Of a DNA stretch of 53,749 nt, positions 7,841-16,144 are shown piece by piece. Every line of letters starts with the position of its first letter. The stretch's first letter is position 1. The translations under genes and the position numbers were made by a program. The notes under the pieces are model-generated. The model saw only the letters and a program-made list of their open reading frames with translations. It was not told the DNA's origin and searched no databases. The stretch comes from Bacteroidota bacterium (GTDB lineage: Bacteria; Bacteroidota; Bacteroidia; Bacteroidales; VadinHA17): NCBI GenBank assembly GCA_016718875.1, contig JADKBL010000025.1, positions 1-53,749 of the forward strand, written 5' to 3'.

Positions 7841-8420
7841 CTTTTATCATTTTTGTTGTAATTATGGATAATGACCTCGATTGATAAAGAGGGAGAAGTC
7901 TATAAATGAGGTCTTTATCTAAAGTGTTTAGATTATCAAAATAGTAATCTTTCTCTAGGTACAGAAGATCCAAAAAGGCCCTTTCCGGAGATGCAATATT
8001 TATATGGTTTGTCTGTCTTATGATTCCCATAGTATTGACAAGCGCACTTCCTTTGATTTTGCGGAACACGAAATGCTGATTTCCTACATCAATATCTCTG
8101 CTTAGGTAACTGACTGATGTAATGCGGGAATCATACTGAAAAACGATACCTGCTTTCTGTAATACGTACTCAAGAGAAATATAGGAAGGACTAAATATCG
8201 TGCAAGCTAATTCTTCAATATTATATCCTGGTTTTGCATAGATCCCTTTGCGTGGGTTTTCCAGTTTCCCGGTTTGTACGTAATAGTTCAATTTTTTGTT
8301 GAGTGATTGAAAGCTTTCTTCGCCAACAAGAATTGCAATATCCTTCAACCTGAATACAGTCCGGCTTTCTTTATATAAAGCCAAAACAATATCAACTCTT
8401 GCGTTTAGTGAACTAGACAT
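7833..8420 (-). CDS. abiEi: AbiEi-type antitoxin / transcriptional regulator
   Basis: 195 residues. N-terminal winged helix (residues about 14-60: FRLKDIAILVGEESFQSLNK, then GKLENPRKGIYAKPGY) and the AbiEi body with SYISLEYVLQKAGI, the conserved IASPERAFLDLLYL motif and a C-terminal helical part. Such proteins bind inverted repeats in their own promoter and neutralise the AbiEii enzyme. First gene of a two-gene operon; start ATG at 8420 lies 26 bp downstream of a complete Bacteroidota promoter. The start codon is followed by SSSLNAR. No defect is visible, so the pair should be functional. Confidence 0.88.
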   Translation of the reverse strand: MSSSLNARVDIVLALYKESRTVFRLKDIAILVGEESFQSLNKKLNYYVQTGKLENPRKGIYAKPGYNIEELACTIFSPSYISLEYVLQKAGIVFQYDSRITSVSYLSRDIDVGNQHFVFRKIKGSALVNTMGIIRQTNHINIASPERAFLDLLYLEKDYYFDNLNTLDKDLIYRLLPLYQSRSLSIITTKMIKDD

Positions 8421-8445
8421 AACAATTATTCGTATTTATAGTTCA

Positions 8446-8476
8446 CAAATATAGTAAGTATAATTATATAATCAAA
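8446..8476 (-). promoter_or_regulatory. Promoter of the abiEi-abiEii operon
   Basis: On the minus strand TTTG (8476-8473), a 19-bp spacer and TATATTTG (8453-8446) match the Bacteroidota sigma-ABfr consensus TTTG-N19-TAnnTTTG exactly. The abiEi start codon is 26 bp further on. Confidence 0.78.
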
Positions 8477-8610
8477 ATTCAAAATAACCCAGTTTACTGG
8501 AAATACCAGGTGTCAGTAAATCAAGTTTACAGAATGGTACATATCAATATTATAACCTACGAGAATAATATATATATGGCTTATAATATGGCTTATAAAG
8601 ATGTAATAAG

Positions 8611-9222
8611 TTATTGAGCCTGAGTTAAGGTAATATCATCAAAGTAAGCAGTACCAGTTGTATTCGGGAGATAATTCAGATAAACAAAAATAGTAGTTAC
8701 GTTGCTGCCCAAATTCTTCAGTTCAACCGTATAGGCAGTCCAGTCAAAAGTACCTTTTATTGAAACCGATCCATGGGTATCTGCAACCTGAACATGAGCT
8801 AAATTCACATCTTCACATTCAATCATAAGGGATACCCCTTCACCTTCAAGGTTTACACCCTTGATATGTGCCCTTAATGTAAGATTCTTACCTACAGGCA
8901 TTTGCCTGGGGTATCTCTGTGAATAATATGCAAAGTACTCAGAATCAGTAATTGTTCTTGATATCATAAAACTATGAATCGGAGAGCGGGATACATTCTC
9001 AATCCTGCCAATAGTAAAACCATGGGTGGTTATGGAACCAGTCAGTATCTGACCACTTGTTGATGAAACCTGATAACTATTCCAGAACTGACTCGTTAAT
9101 AATTCCGCATCAGTATCTCCTAAAAGCTGGTCAGGGATTACAGTCTCTTCAACAACTGGCTCCTCCTTTTTACATGCAAAAACTGAAAATAAAATCATAA
9201 TCAAGATGCATATTTTCTTCAT
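8611..9222 (-). CDS. Lipoprotein with C-terminal galactose-binding-like beta-sandwich
   Basis: About 203 residues from the ATG at 9222; a TTG two codons upstream is a poorer start. Signal peptide KKICILIMILFSVFAC with a lipobox (SVFAC) followed by KKEE, the charged tail seen on surface-directed Bacteroidota lipoproteins. The mature part is a beta-sandwich: NLTLRAHIKGVNLEGEGVSL, then FDWTAYTVELKNL and the closing TAYFDDITLTQ, a pattern shared with CBM4/9-like and other galactose-binding-like domains. No enzyme domain is attached. It may bind glycan on the cell surface, but ligand and partners are unknown; it faces the MFS transporter gene across a 280-bp divergent region. Confidence 0.72.
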   Translation of the reverse strand: MKKICILIMILFSVFACKKEEPVVEETVIPDQLLGDTDAELLTSQFWNSYQVSSTSGQILTGSITTHGFTIGRIENVSRSPIHSFMISRTITDSEYFAYYSQRYPRQMPVGKNLTLRAHIKGVNLEGEGVSLMIECEDVNLAHVQVADTHGSVSIKGTFDWTAYTVELKNLGSNVTTIFVYLNYLPNTTGTAYFDDITLTQAQ

Positions 9223-9473
9223 GGCCAATATGTTAGTTAATAATTATACAAATGATATCGTTTAACTAATTAAAGTTACGAAAGAAAACAGTGAAAGTCA
9301 ATTTTTTTAAAGAGAAGATTAGTCCAGGATTAATCTGATATTATGGTTCTAAAAAGATTAGCTTCTTACACTAAGTTTTTTATTGGATGATTGATACTTT
9401 CTAAATGATAACTGGCAATAAATTGATTCAATACCGTGGATATAAAAATCAACTCTTGCTTCCGTTTTTTTCC

Positions 9474-9481
9474 TACTTTTG
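9474..9481 (+). promoter_or_regulatory. Probable -7 element of the MFS gene
   Basis: TACTTTTG fits TAnnTTTG and lies 19 bp before the MFS start. No good -33 TTTG is found at the usual 19-bp distance; TTG at 9456-9458 is too close. Weak evidence. Confidence 0.4.
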
Positions 9482-9500
9482 CATCTGTTTCTAAAAACAA

Positions 9501-10757
9501 ATGTCAGAGTATCCAAATCCGGTTTCCGGACAAACAATTTCTTTATCTGAAAAGCGTCGCATCAGAATTGCCGTGGCCCTGATTTATTTCTGTACAGGTC
9601 TAAGTTTTGCCTCCTGGGCAAGCAGAATTCCTGATATCAAGACCACTCTGCATCTGACCGACGGGATGCTTGGCAGTATACTTTTTGCACTTCCGGCAGG
9701 TCAGTTTACGATGATGCCTTTTTCAGGAAGGCTGGTAACACGTTTCGGGAGTCACAGGGTACTTCTTTTTTCGCTTCCCATATATACATTATGTCTTAAT
9801 AATTTAGGCTGGGTAACAGAAGGATGGCAGCTGGCAATAGCTCTATACATCTTCGGGCTTGCTGGTAACCTTAATAATATCTCAATAAACACTCAGGGCA
9901 TAGCGGCAGAGCATCTTTATGAACGCCCTATAATGGCTTCCTTTCATGGCGGATGGAGCCTTGCAGGTTTCACCGGTGCTCTCATTGGACTCCTCATGAT
10001 TAACCTGAAAGTACCACCGCGTATTCATTTTATAATAGTAATTCTGTTAGTCTGGTTAATATTTTGGATCAACTATCCACATATAATCAAAGGAAAATCA
10101 TCCGGGGCCAGTGACAGTCCAAGACGCAGGTTTTTCTCAAAACCGGACGGGGTCCTTCTTCAGCTGGGAATAATCGGCTTCTGCAGCATGGCAAGCGAAG
10201 GGGCCATGTTCGACTGGAGCGGTATCTATTTCAAGGATGTTGTTAAAGCACCCGCATCTCTTGTCATTCTTGGATATACCTCATTCATGATTATGATGTC
10301 AATGGGGCGTTTCATTGCCGACTATATGATATCAAAGATCGGAAGGCAAAAGCTGCTGCAGATCTGCGGCATTATGATCTCTACAGGACTCTTCATTTCA
10401 GTTCTTTTTCCTTATCTGATTACCTGTACTCTGGCCTTCATGCTTGTAGGCCTTGGCGTATCAAGCATTGTACCAACTGTTTACAGCACTGCCGGCAAAC
10501 ACACAAAAGTACCACCGGGTATTGCCCTTGCAACTGTATCAAGCGTAAGTTTTCTTGGATTTCTAATGGGACCTCCCCTTATTGGTTATATTTCAGAACT
10601 TGCCGGACTCCGTTATTCATTTGCCGTGATAGGTATTTTTGGAATTGGGATTACCCTGCTCGTATCACGGATCAGGGCATTCCAGGTTGCACCTGCCCAG
10701 CCCGCAATATCACGGAAGGAGGAGGAAATGGATGAGGTACCGCCTTTTGAGATATGA
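9501..10757 (+). CDS. Major facilitator superfamily transporter, YbjJ-like
   Basis: 418 residues, 12 predicted membrane helices, with N-terminal motif GLSFASWASRIPDIK and GGILFALPAGQF-like first helix pair, close in pattern to E. coli YbjJ and relatives ('WATRTPAIR', 'N.EG.AVE', 'MMHGFYSLG'). Here the matching segments are SINTQGIAAEH and MASFHGGWSLAGFTGALIG. The C-terminus is cytoplasmic and acidic (RKEEEMDEVPP). It should be a proton-coupled exporter or importer of a small molecule in the inner membrane; substrate unknown. The response regulator gene follows after 45 bp, so they may be co-transcribed. Confidence 0.82.
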   Translation: MSEYPNPVSGQTISLSEKRRIRIAVALIYFCTGLSFASWASRIPDIKTTLHLTDGMLGSILFALPAGQFTMMPFSGRLVTRFGSHRVLLFSLPIYTLCLNNLGWVTEGWQLAIALYIFGLAGNLNNISINTQGIAAEHLYERPIMASFHGGWSLAGFTGALIGLLMINLKVPPRIHFIIVILLVWLIFWINYPHIIKGKSSGASDSPRRRFFSKPDGVLLQLGIIGFCSMASEGAMFDWSGIYFKDVVKAPASLVILGYTSFMIMMSMGRFIADYMISKIGRQKLLQICGIMISTGLFISVLFPYLITCTLAFMLVGLGVSSIVPTVYSTAGKHTKVPPGIALATVSSVSFLGFLMGPPLIGYISELAGLRYSFAVIGIFGIGITLLVSRIRAFQVAPAQPAISRKEEEMDEVPPFEI

Positions 10758-10802
10758 GATATGAGATTCAAAGTGTAAATTTGCACAAAACAGGCGGAAC
10801 GT

Positions 10803-11495
10803 ATGGCTGATATAAAAATATTAATTGTTGAGGATGAGCAGAGGCTGGCAGATATACTAAAGAAGCAGCTGGAAGAGGCTGGTTTTTTGGCTGAAACTGC
10901 CAACGACGGGTATATAGGGAAACAGATGTCGGAAAAAAACAACTATAACCTTATCATACTTGATATCAATCTGCCGCTGATTAATGGTTATGACCTGTGC
11001 AGGGAGATAAGAAAAACCAACAAGGATATTCCAATAATCATGCTTACAGCTTTCGGAACACCGGAGAATAAAATATCAGGATTCGAATACGGAGCTGATG
11101 ACTATGTTGTCAAACCATTTGATTTCAGAGAATTACTTGCCCGGATAAATGTCTTTCTGAGAAGGTCTGATCTTAATATACCTGAATCCGAGAAGATCAT
11201 ACTTGCTGACCTTGAAATGGATCTTAAGAGTAAAACTGTTACACGGGCAGGCAGAAAGATTGATCTGACTGCGAAGGAGTCAATGCTTCTTGAAACATTT
11301 CTCAGGAACCGACATAAACTCCTGACACGCGAATTTATTATCGAGAAAGTCTGGGGAATTGACTTTGATCCGAGCACCAATATAATTGATGTCTATGTCA
11401 ATTACCTTCGTAAAAAGATTGACAGGGATTTCGAACCAAAGCTTATACATACAAAATTCGGATTCGGATTCTATTGCAGCGATAAAGAGATTTAG
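10803..11495 (+). CDS. OmpR/PhoB-family response regulator
   Basis: 230 residues. Receiver domain residues 4-115: acidic pair E10-D11, phospho-acceptor D54 in LIILDINLPLINGYD, switch Thr in IIMLTAFG, and invariant Lys in DDYVVKPFDFREL. The C-terminal winged-helix (about 130-228) has the expected LTAKESMLLETFLRNRHKLL, WGIDFDPSTNIIDVYVNYLR and IHTKFGFGFY motifs. It pairs with the histidine kinase that begins 2 bp after its stop. The arrangement (RR first, HK second) and sequence style match CusR/CopR-like pairs of Bacteroidota, but a metal stimulus is not shown by the sequence. Confidence 0.94.
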   Translation: MADIKILIVEDEQRLADILKKQLEEAGFLAETANDGYIGKQMSEKNNYNLIILDINLPLINGYDLCREIRKTNKDIPIIMLTAFGTPENKISGFEYGADDYVVKPFDFRELLARINVFLRRSDLNIPESEKIILADLEMDLKSKTVTRAGRKIDLTAKESMLLETFLRNRHKLLTREFIIEKVWGIDFDPSTNIIDVYVNYLRKKIDRDFEPKLIHTKFGFGFYCSDKEI

Positions 11496-11497
11496 AA

Positions 11498-12859
11498 ATG
11501 AATATAAAAATCAGATTATCACTTCAGTTCTCCCTTATAGTAACAGGAATCCTGCTGTTTTTTTCACTGCTTGTCTATTATTTTTCCTATTCCAGACACC
11601 ATGCAAAATTCAGACAGAATATTCTTGACAGTGCAAAAAACTATGCCACTCTTTTCATAAATGTTGCAGAAGTCGATTCAGTTTTATTGAATAAAATCCA
11701 GGAAACAACAATCTTATGGGAAAGAGAAGAACTGGCAATCACAGATACAGCTTACAATATACTGTACAGTAATAACATTGAATACCTGTCTGACAGCCTG
11801 ACACTTGTAAAAAACGCATACAGAATTTCACATTACTTTACAGTTGCTGAAAAAGAGGGGGTTTTCTACAGGCATCTTTATGAAAACAGGACTTATTACG
11901 TTTTTGCACTTGCATTTGACAAAACACGCGCTGCATATCTCGATGAACTTCTGAAAATACTTTTATGGAGTATCCTGTTCAGTATTTCATTATCGATAGT
12001 CCTTTCCTACCTCTTTGCGAGAAGGGCTATTAGACCCATTTCAGAGATTATTAAAAGTGTTAAGGAAATAAATTCACTTCGCCTTAGCAACAGGCTTGAT
12101 GAAGGCGACAGAAAAGATGAAATTGACCAGCTCTCTGTTACCTTCAACCAGATGCTTTCCGACCTTGAAATTGCTTTCAGGAACCAGGAGGATTTTGTTT
12201 CAAATGCCTCTCATGAATTGCGTACCCCTCTAACCGTAATGATAAGCGAAACTGATTATTTCTTAAGCAGGGAAAGAACAAGAGAGGAATATGTAGATCA
12301 TATCTCAAAACTTATTAAGGACCTTAAGAATATAAACACACTGCTCAATAGCCTTCTTGAACTGGCACAGGTTACAAAAGATAAAAATATCGGCTTCTCT
12401 CCTGTCAGGATTGATGAGATTGTTTTTGATGCAATACACCAGGTAAAGAACAAATACCCTGATCACAAGATCATACCAAAAATTCAATATCCTGATAATG
12501 AAAATGATCTGATTGTAAATGGTAATGAAGGGCTTCTTGCCATTGCCTTCAAGAATCTGATAGATAATGCCTGCAAATTTTCAAATGAAAATGTGATGGT
12601 AGAGTTTAGCTTCGAAGGAGAAAACATAAATGTGGTCGTTGCAGACAATGGAATCGGTATCCCTGAATCAGAACTAAGAAATATTTACAAACCCTTTACC
12701 CGGGGATCTAATGTTAAGTTTATTGGAGGTTTTGGTATCGGGCTCACAATGGTTTCAAAAATCATTCAGCTGCATAAAGCAGGTATCAGCGTTTCAAGCA
12801 AAGAAAACGAAGGTACACGTATAAGCCTGCAGTTTAAAAGATCAAATCCGCTTATTTAA
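11498..12859 (+). CDS. Membrane sensor histidine kinase
   Basis: 453 residues. TM1 about 9-30, periplasmic sensor 31-152 without known domain, TM2 about 153-174, HAMP 175-228 (RRAIRPISEIIKSVKEIN), HisKA with phospho-His239 in FVSNASHELRTPLTVM, then HATPase_c with N box (NLIDNACKFSN), G1 box (VVADNGIGIPESEL) and G2 box (GGFGIGLTMV). A complete class I kinase. Translationally coupled to the upstream response regulator. The periplasmic domain is small and mixed in character; the signal is unknown. A terminator at 13034 closes the unit. Confidence 0.94.
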   Translation: MNIKIRLSLQFSLIVTGILLFFSLLVYYFSYSRHHAKFRQNILDSAKNYATLFINVAEVDSVLLNKIQETTILWEREELAITDTAYNILYSNNIEYLSDSLTLVKNAYRISHYFTVAEKEGVFYRHLYENRTYYVFALAFDKTRAAYLDELLKILLWSILFSISLSIVLSYLFARRAIRPISEIIKSVKEINSLRLSNRLDEGDRKDEIDQLSVTFNQMLSDLEIAFRNQEDFVSNASHELRTPLTVMISETDYFLSRERTREEYVDHISKLIKDLKNINTLLNSLLELAQVTKDKNIGFSPVRIDEIVFDAIHQVKNKYPDHKIIPKIQYPDNENDLIVNGNEGLLAIAFKNLIDNACKFSNENVMVEFSFEGENINVVVADNGIGIPESELRNIYKPFTRGSNVKFIGGFGIGLTMVSKIIQLHKAGISVSSKENEGTRISLQFKRSNPLI

Positions 12860-13033
12860 GGAGTTTTTAATCAATTTCTAATAACTTTCTAATAAGTATC
12901 CCCACAATTCATTCATAGCTTTGCACTTACTGAGATTCAATAGTTAATATCTCATAAGAAGCCATAACTTATTATCAGTTGCGAATGGTAATAACGTGTT
13001 TCTTTGTTTATTTGTAACTTAATTTTTTCCTGG

Positions 13034-13075
13034 AAGCAGTTGTCTGATATCTTAATCGGACAACTGCTTTTTCCT
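13034..13075 (+). terminator. Terminator after the two-component system
   Basis: Perfect 11-bp stem AAGCAGTTGTC / GACAACTGCTT with a 14-nt loop, followed by TTTTCCTTT. The A-rich run on the other side is short, so it serves mainly the plus strand. The 170 bp before it (12860-13033) contain nothing else that can be named. Confidence 0.82.
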
Positions 13076-13123
13076 TTATAAACAAATGCTACTTCTTTAA
13101 TCCTGTCAGATCCGATTCATAAT

Positions 13124-14239
13124 CTATTTTACAGAAATCTTCTGAAAAACAATTCCTTCATATGGCGATTTATAACCTGCCTCATAAAACAATCCCAGTT
13201 CCCCGCTCTTCAGAAGTGCTATATCAGAATATGCAGCCGGTCCCTCATGAATTACTCGTGTTACAGTCCATGTTTTACCCTCGTCATAACTTAGCCTGAG
13301 TGTCATTTTTTCCCGTGAGCTTTCATTTGCAGGGTTGGTAAAATAAAGAACCTTCTTTTTTGGATGGTTAAGCATGCTGGCCTGGCAGATTGGTTCAATT
13401 AAGACCGGATCGGACCATATATTGCTCCATGTCAGTCCTCCGTCACTGCTTACCGATACTTTTCTGGTCTTCTGGGTACGGTCATAGTTGCGCATATTCA
13501 GCATCAACTTTCCTCCCGAGAGCTCTGCAATTGTACACTCATTTACCTGGTCCTGGGGTGTTGTTCCGCCCAGGTTCCATGTCTTACCACTATTGTCGGA
13601 ATAGATTATATGTGAATAGTATTTCCCGGTACCCGCTTCGATATGATCGCATGGGATTATCAGGCGGTCTTTATACTGACCATTGGCGACCTGTATCCCG
13701 TGACACGGACCGGTTGCGTACCATGTCCAGTTGCTGAGCTTCACCGATGTTGTGATCTCAACAGGCTCAGACCAGGTTAATCCATCATCATCAGAGACCA
13801 AAAGGTATATCCTCCTGGTATCCCTGCTTGTCTGATCAATAATCTGCGGCTCATGGTCGTTCCCAAGGTTCCATGTTGAGAGAAGGAAAATCTTTCCTGA
13901 TTTTCTGTCCTGCACCGGGGCAGGATTGCCACAGACATTATCTTCATCATCCCAGATAACTGTAAGCTCGCTCCATGTTTTGCCATTATCTTCTGAACGT
14001 TTCATTACAAGGTCAATATCACCGGTATCGGAAGATGTCTTTTTCCTGCCTTCGGCAAAAGCGAGTATAGTTCCGTTTTTTGTAGTGATCAGTGCGGGAA
14101 TCCTGAAAGTATTGTAAGCTCCCGTGCCGCTTTCAAACAAATATTCAAGTTTTTTTTCGGTGGTTTGCACCTGGCCTGCTGATCTGAAGGAAGGAATCAG
14201 AAAAAGTAAAATAAGTGAAGCAAGGAGTGTCTTTTTCAT
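13124..14239 (-). CDS. Exo-alpha-sialidase (GH33, BNR repeats)
   Basis: 371 residues with a signal peptide (residues 1-22). Hallmarks of GH33: the FRIP motif YNTFRIPALI (Arg46 of the carboxylate-binding triad), catalytic acid region EGRKKTSSDTGDIDLVM, five Asp-boxes of the type S-x-D-x-G-x-T-W (SEDNGKTW, SDDDGLTW, SDNSGKTW, SSDGGLTW, SYDEGKTW), a Glu in NECTIAEL and the nucleophile Tyr in AAYSDIALL. It should release terminal sialic acid from host or environmental glycans in the periplasm or outside. No sialic-acid lyase, epimerase or SusCD pair is adjacent in this window, so released sugar may feed other organisms or genes elsewhere. Length matches the catalytic domain alone, with no extra carbohydrate-binding module. 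Confidence 0.93.
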   Translation of the reverse strand: MKKTLLASLILLFLIPSFRSAGQVQTTEKKLEYLFESGTGAYNTFRIPALITTKNGTILAFAEGRKKTSSDTGDIDLVMKRSEDNGKTWSELTVIWDDEDNVCGNPAPVQDRKSGKIFLLSTWNLGNDHEPQIIDQTSRDTRRIYLLVSDDDGLTWSEPVEITTSVKLSNWTWYATGPCHGIQVANGQYKDRLIIPCDHIEAGTGKYYSHIIYSDNSGKTWNLGGTTPQDQVNECTIAELSGGKLMLNMRNYDRTQKTRKVSVSSDGGLTWSNIWSDPVLIEPICQASMLNHPKKKVLYFTNPANESSREKMTLRLSYDEGKTWTVTRVIHEGPAAYSDIALLKSGELGLFYEAGYKSPYEGIVFQKISVK

Positions 14240-14330
14240 ATGAAGCTTAGTTAATTAATTCAAATTTAAACTATAAATCGAATGTTTCTACAAATCAATT
14301 ATAATAGGTATTATATTTAAGAATATATTT

Positions 14331-14412
14331 AAACACAGAGAACACAAAGGCTCCACTAAGAGCACAGAGAAAACAATCTTTGAGTACCCTGTGCCAGACT
14401 TTGTGACCTTAG
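14331..14412. repeat. CACAGAG/CACAAAG interspersed palindromic repeat, copy 1
   Basis: Degenerate inverted repeat rich in ACACAGAG, ACACAAAG and their complements CTTTGAG, CTGTG, CTTTGTGACC. Related to the elements at 21397-21526 and 30210-30313. It sits between the sialidase and the SelA-like gene; the rest of the 14240-14430 gap shows nothing further. Confidence 0.6.
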
Positions 14413-14430
14413 TCGTAAAAAAAATCTTTA

Positions 14431-16008
14431 ATGAAAAGAAGAGAAGTAATCAGAAACCTTTCAGTCCTGCCGGTTGCAGGAGTGATGGGAAATAATGGCC
14501 TGAATTCATTTCTGGATAATAAAGATCCCAAAACAATTGTAAAGCCGGGGAAAAGCATCTATGAATCGATTGGTGTCAGGCCGGTAATCAATGCGCGTGG
14601 TACTATTACAGTACTTGGAGCCAGCAGGATACTTCCTGAGGTTCAGAAGGCAATGGATGAAGCAGTTCTCGGATATGTACAGATAGATGAGCTTATGGAT
14701 GGCGTCGGTAAACGGCTCTCAGAGTTCACAGGAGCAGAATCGGGATGCATTACTGCAGGAGCATCAGCAGCTCTTACAGCTGCAACTGCCGGCTGTGTCA
14801 CAGGAGGTGATCCCGATAAGATCTGGATGATCCCAAATCTCACCGGGATGAAAGATGAGGTGATAATACCAGCATATTCAAGATCAGCTTATGATGCAGC
14901 TGCCAAGGGAGTCGGAGTAAGAATGATACAGGTTTCTGATATGGCTGAATTCAAACATGCAATAGGACCACGAACAGCAATGATAATGGTTCTTGCGGGT
15001 ACCAGGTCAGAAAAAGGGCCTCTTTCGCTGAGTGAAATTTCCTCTGTTGCAAAGCCTCTCGGAATACCTATTGTTGTTGACGCTGCTGCAGAAGGGCTTG
15101 AGGTTCCAAATCCGCATATAGTTCAGGGTGCAGACCTTGTGGCCTATAGCGGCGGAAAATACCTGAACGGACCTCAGTGCGCGGGACTACTGATCGGTCG
15201 CAAAGATCTTATAATGGCTGCCCGGATGTGCACTGGTCCGCATCATGGATTTGGCAGGGGATTCAAAGTAGGACGCGAAGAGATTATGGGCATGCTCACC
15301 GCAGTAGAAATGTGGTTTAAACGCGATCATGCAGCAGAAAAACGGATATGGACATCAAAACTGGAATTTATTGCAGATAAGCTTAAGAATATACCCGGGG
15401 TTAGTGTGAATATATTCCAGACTGAGGGACGATCCAATCCAAGTCCCAACCTAACCGTTAAGTGGGATACATCGAAAATCCAACTGACAGGACAGGATGT
15501 TGAGAACCTGCTATGGGATGGAGAACCAAGGATTGCAGTAAGCGGAGCCGGTAGCTTTCTGCCCTTTCCTCCCAATCTGAAACCTGACATAACAATAAAT
15601 TCCTCGCAGCTTGCCGAAGGTGATGAAAAGATCATTGCCAAACGTGTTTTCAGTATACTTTCTGCACCTCCTTCAATCAAAAAGTCAGAAGCCCCACCGG
15701 TATCGGATATCAGTGGCCAGTGGGACCTTGAGATGAAGTTCTATGCGAGCACAGTAAAGCAGACTCTGATACTTGAACAAAAAGACAATTCACTGACAGG
15801 CACTCATTTTGCAGCTATAGGGAAACGAGATATCAGAGGAACTCTATCCGGAAATGAAATCCTTCTGAGAAGTTCCTATACTGAAGGTGGCGCACGCATC
15901 AACATTGAATTTACCGGCAAAGTGAACGGTAATTCAATGGAAGGCGGGGCAAGCCTGAGTGAATACGGGAAAGCGGAGTGGAAAGCATGGAGACATGATT
16001 ACAGGTAG
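14431..16008 (+). CDS. Exported SelA-like PLP-dependent enzyme with C-terminal beta domain
   Basis: 525 residues. N-terminus MKRREVIRNLSVLPVAGV resembles a Tat-type export signal. Residues about 43-400 form a fold-type I PLP domain of the SelA / D-glucosaminate-6-phosphate ammonia-lyase group: IGVRPVINARGTITVLGASR, GAESGCITAGASAALTAATA (cofactor phosphate loop), Asp217 in PIVVDAAAE and the Schiff-base Lys243 in AYSGGKYLNGPQ. Residues about 425-525 (ISGQWDLEMKF, TLILEQKDNSLTGTH, ISGTLSGNEI-like strands) form a separate beta-rich domain common on secreted Bacteroidota hydrolases. Family members eliminate ammonia or cleave amino or hydroxy acids. Lies 136 bp before a GntP permease and heads the sugar-acid cluster, so a periplasmic step on an amino or hydroxy sugar acid is plausible. 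Substrate unknown. Confidence 0.78.
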   Translation: MKRREVIRNLSVLPVAGVMGNNGLNSFLDNKDPKTIVKPGKSIYESIGVRPVINARGTITVLGASRILPEVQKAMDEAVLGYVQIDELMDGVGKRLSEFTGAESGCITAGASAALTAATAGCVTGGDPDKIWMIPNLTGMKDEVIIPAYSRSAYDAAAKGVGVRMIQVSDMAEFKHAIGPRTAMIMVLAGTRSEKGPLSLSEISSVAKPLGIPIVVDAAAEGLEVPNPHIVQGADLVAYSGGKYLNGPQCAGLLIGRKDLIMAARMCTGPHHGFGRGFKVGREEIMGMLTAVEMWFKRDHAAEKRIWTSKLEFIADKLKNIPGVSVNIFQTEGRSNPSPNLTVKWDTSKIQLTGQDVENLLWDGEPRIAVSGAGSFLPFPPNLKPDITINSSQLAEGDEKIIAKRVFSILSAPPSIKKSEAPPVSDISGQWDLEMKFYASTVKQTLILEQKDNSLTGTHFAAIGKRDIRGTLSGNEILLRSSYTEGGARINIEFTGKVNGNSMEGGASLSEYGKAEWKAWRHDYR

Positions 16009-16009
16009 G

Positions 16010-16092
16010 AAGGCTGTAGAGGCTGTAGAGGCTTTAAAGGCTATAGAGGCTATAGAGGCTGCAGAGAGGCTATAAAGTCTGCAGAGGCAGGC
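16010..16092. repeat. Short tandem repeat GGCTRTAGA
   Basis: Roughly nine imperfect 9-bp units of the form GGCTGTAGA/GGCTATAGA in the spacer between the SelA-like gene and the GntP permease. No array-like spacers, so not CRISPR. Confidence 0.75.
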
Positions 16093-16144
16093 GGAGTTTA
16101 AGTTTTTAATTTGATGATTTTATAACTTGATGAACTGAAATATT

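Noticed and set aside
16010..16092. Possible CRISPR array
   Set aside because: Units are 9 bp with no spacers; a simple tandem repeat. The same holds for 37431-37537 and 39661-39722.
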